From: Syntrophaceae bacterium
GTDB taxonomy: Bacteria > Desulfobacterota > SM23-61
DNA: 7,038 nt
Reading direction: 5' to 3'
NCBI GenBank assembly: GCA_003154025.1
Contig: PMCE01000146.1
Location: 3,129-10,166, forward strand
The notes under the pieces are model-generated. The model saw nothing but the letters and a program-made list of their open reading frames with translations. It was not told the DNA's origin and searched no databases. Below, piece by piece: positions 6,446 to 7,038 of this stretch (position 1 is the stretch's first letter; each line of letters starts with the position of its first letter). The translations under genes and the position numbers were made by a program.

Positions 6446-6521
6446 CCTGCTCCGATGAATCCCGCCGCTCGCCGTCGTTGTCCGCCGGATGAAGGAAGAA
6501 AGGAAGCAGGCGGACAAGCAT
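6438..6521 (-). CDS. Possible 27-residue ORF at the transcript 5' end
   Basis: ATG at 6521 falls at or within one base of the start site predicted from the TATAAT box, so an mRNA could begin with AUG and be translated leaderless. The frame (MLVRLLPFFLHPADNDGERR...) ends at TGA 6440-6438, overlapping the small gene's ATG (6445) by 8 bases. There is no ribosome site and no recognisable homology, so this is a weak prediction that rests on position alone. Confidence 0.15.
   Translation of the reverse strand: MLVRLLPFFLHPADNDGERRDSSEQDG
6478..6517 (-). promoter_or_regulatory. 5'-leader hairpin
   Basis: TTGTCCGCC and GGCGGACAA form a perfect 9-bp stem (6478-6486 with 6509-6517) around a 22-base loop that is pyrimidine-rich on the minus strand (TTCCTTTCTTCCTTC). 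It begins two to three bases after the predicted transcription start on the minus strand, a place where a stem usually protects mRNA from decay or affects early translation. As double-stranded DNA it could instead be a repressor site with widely spaced half-sites. Confidence 0.35.
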
Positions 6522-6526
6522 ATTCT

Positions 6527-6556
6527 ATTATATCGGCATTGCCCCTTCCCGGCCAA
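6527..6556 (-). promoter_or_regulatory. Promoter for the small gene and kinase
   Basis: On the minus strand TTGGCC (6556-6551; 4 of 6 to TTGACA), 18 bases, then a perfect TATAAT (6532-6527). Predicted start is at 6520-6521. It sits just downstream of the thioesterase stop (6576), so the genes to its left can be transcribed independently of the thioesterase. Confidence 0.5.
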
Positions 6557-6575
6557 GAATTTTTCTGGGGCGTTA

Positions 6576-6986
6576 TCAAAAATCCTGATCGGTCAAATAC
6601 ATGGTCGCCGTCGCTTCGGCGGCCATCGTGCCGTCTTCGAATTCAGCCTTGGCATAGGTCTCGATGAGCTTGCGGGTTTTGCGTTTGACCTCCCCGGTCA
6701 GGAGAATCTTCTGGCCCGTGCGGACGGTCTTGCGAATGCGCATCTCCATCTTGGCGGTCATCCCCTTGATTCCCTGGAAGTAGAGGACGTACCCGAAGGC
6801 TTCATCCAGGCAAACCGCCAGGAGCCCGCCGTGAAAGACCCCGTTCCAGCTCTGGTGGTAGGGGCCGGGGGTGAACTCGGCTTTGGCCTTCCTCTCCTCA
6901 AAGCGGAAGTTGAGCTTGAGGCCGATGGGATTCTTCTGGCCGCAGGCGAAGCAGAAAGCGTATTTGTCTCGATCGGCGGTTTCCAT
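6576..6986 (-). CDS. PaaI-like hotdog-fold acyl-CoA thioesterase
   Basis: This 136-residue protein has the hotdog fold of the PaaI/4HBT thioesterases, cytosolic tetramers or dimers that hydrolyse acyl-CoA or aryl-CoA. The N-terminus holds CFACGQKNPIGLKLNF (12-27), the Cys-pair and NPxGL motif common in one PaaI subgroup. The core has WNGVFHGGLLAVCLDEA (47-63), where HGG marks the start of the central hotdog helix and D61/E62 are the acidic residues in the place of the catalytic carboxylate. The rest forms the antiparallel sheet, with TAKMEMRIRKTVRTGQ and a final EATATMYL strand. The length is normal for a single domain. ATG 6986 has GAAGGG (7000-6995) eight bases upstream. Substrate is unknown; it may release acids from CoA intermediates in the catabolic pathways suggested by the other genes. 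The next minus-strand gene has its own promoter. Confidence 0.88.
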   Translation of the reverse strand: METADRDKYAFCFACGQKNPIGLKLNFRFEERKAKAEFTPGPYHQSWNGVFHGGLLAVCLDEAFGYVLYFQGIKGMTAKMEMRIRKTVRTGQKILLTGEVKRKTRKLIETYAKAEFEDGTMAAEATATMYLTDQDF

Positions 6987-6997
6987 TTCAAAGACCC

Positions 6998-7016
6998 TTC
7001 ACCACAGAGACACAAA
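6998..7016. repeat. CCACAGAGACAC repeat fragment
   Basis: TTCACCACAGAGACACAAA resembles a low-complexity unit (TTCACCACAGAGACACAGAG and variants) that I recall as widely dispersed between genes in environmental genomes. Here it forms the immediate upstream leader of the thioesterase and contributes the 5' part of its ribosome site. Only one partial copy is visible. Confidence 0.35.
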
Positions 7017-7038
7017 TGGAGGATGAAAAAAATTCCAA

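Noticed and set aside
6270..6458. 62-codon plus-strand frame opposite the small gene
   Set aside because: Less plausible codon use than the minus-strand frames, no ribosome site, and against the direction of the local promoter and operon.
6385..6579. 64-codon minus-strand frame starting at the thioesterase stop
   Set aside because: It covers the promoter and hairpin, has Arg/Ser/Gly/Pro-rich shadow composition and would start upstream of the promoter without a ribosome site.
6758..7015. 85-codon minus-strand frame overlapping the thioesterase
   Set aside because: Shadow in another frame of a well-supported hotdog thioesterase; Ser/Pro/Arg-rich without motifs.

Overview
The window is about 7 kb of GC-rich bacterial DNA. 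It is mostly protein coding and has no rRNA, tRNA, CRISPR array, insertion sequence or phage gene that I can recognise. The best guess for the source is an anaerobic, probably syntrophic or sulfate-reducing bacterium of the Desulfobacterota (Syntrophobacterales-like). This rests on a sodium-pump-type glutaconyl-CoA decarboxylase alpha subunit, a beta-keto-acid cleavage enzyme, and intergenic repeats (ATTGCGGATTG type and CCACAGAGACAC type) of a kind I associate with environmental deltaproteobacterial genomes. The taxonomic call is an inference, not a demonstration.

Layout: (1) 111-1850 (+) gcdA-like carboxyltransferase. (2) 1971-2840 (-) a DUF849/BKACE (Kce-like) enzyme, convergent with gcdA, with a shared hairpin at 1877-1910 whose T-rich tail serves the minus strand. 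(3) 2841-3216, a divergent spacer with a good sigma70-type promoter for the BKACE gene, a repeat cluster and a weaker promoter for the next gene. (4) 3217-4920 (+) a thiamine-diphosphate enzyme of the acetolactate-synthase fold, not a typical IlvB. (5) 4921-5131, a convergent spacer with a REP-like hairpin. (6) 5132-6058 (-) a YegS/DAGK-family lipid kinase. (7) 6168-6445 (-) a small unidentified gene whose frame is interrupted at a run of eight A. (8) 6576-6986 (-) a PaaI-like hotdog thioesterase.

The first three large genes fit acyl-CoA and keto-acid catabolism. GcdA would transfer CO2 from glutaconyl-CoA (or a similar enoyl-CoA) to biotin. BKACE would cleave a beta-keto acid with acetyl-CoA to acetoacetate and a new acyl-CoA. 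The ThDP enzyme would act on a 2-keto acid. They do not form one operon, because strand alternates gene by gene, so any shared pathway is an inference from proximity. The thioesterase, small gene and kinase lie on the minus strand. A promoter with a perfect TATAAT sits immediately after the thioesterase stop and could drive the small gene and the kinase.

The most unusual part is 6055-6530 on the minus strand. There a promoter is followed at once by a 9-bp hairpin. A short ORF overlaps the small gene's start. The small gene carries an A-AAA-AAA heptamer directly before its stop, with a long continuation in the -1 frame. Finally, a 26-codon ORF with a strong Shine-Dalgarno ends in a GTGA overlap with the most likely kinase start. 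This could be a chain of translationally coupled small ORFs, or a decayed or mis-assembled gene plus chance; the sequence alone does not decide.
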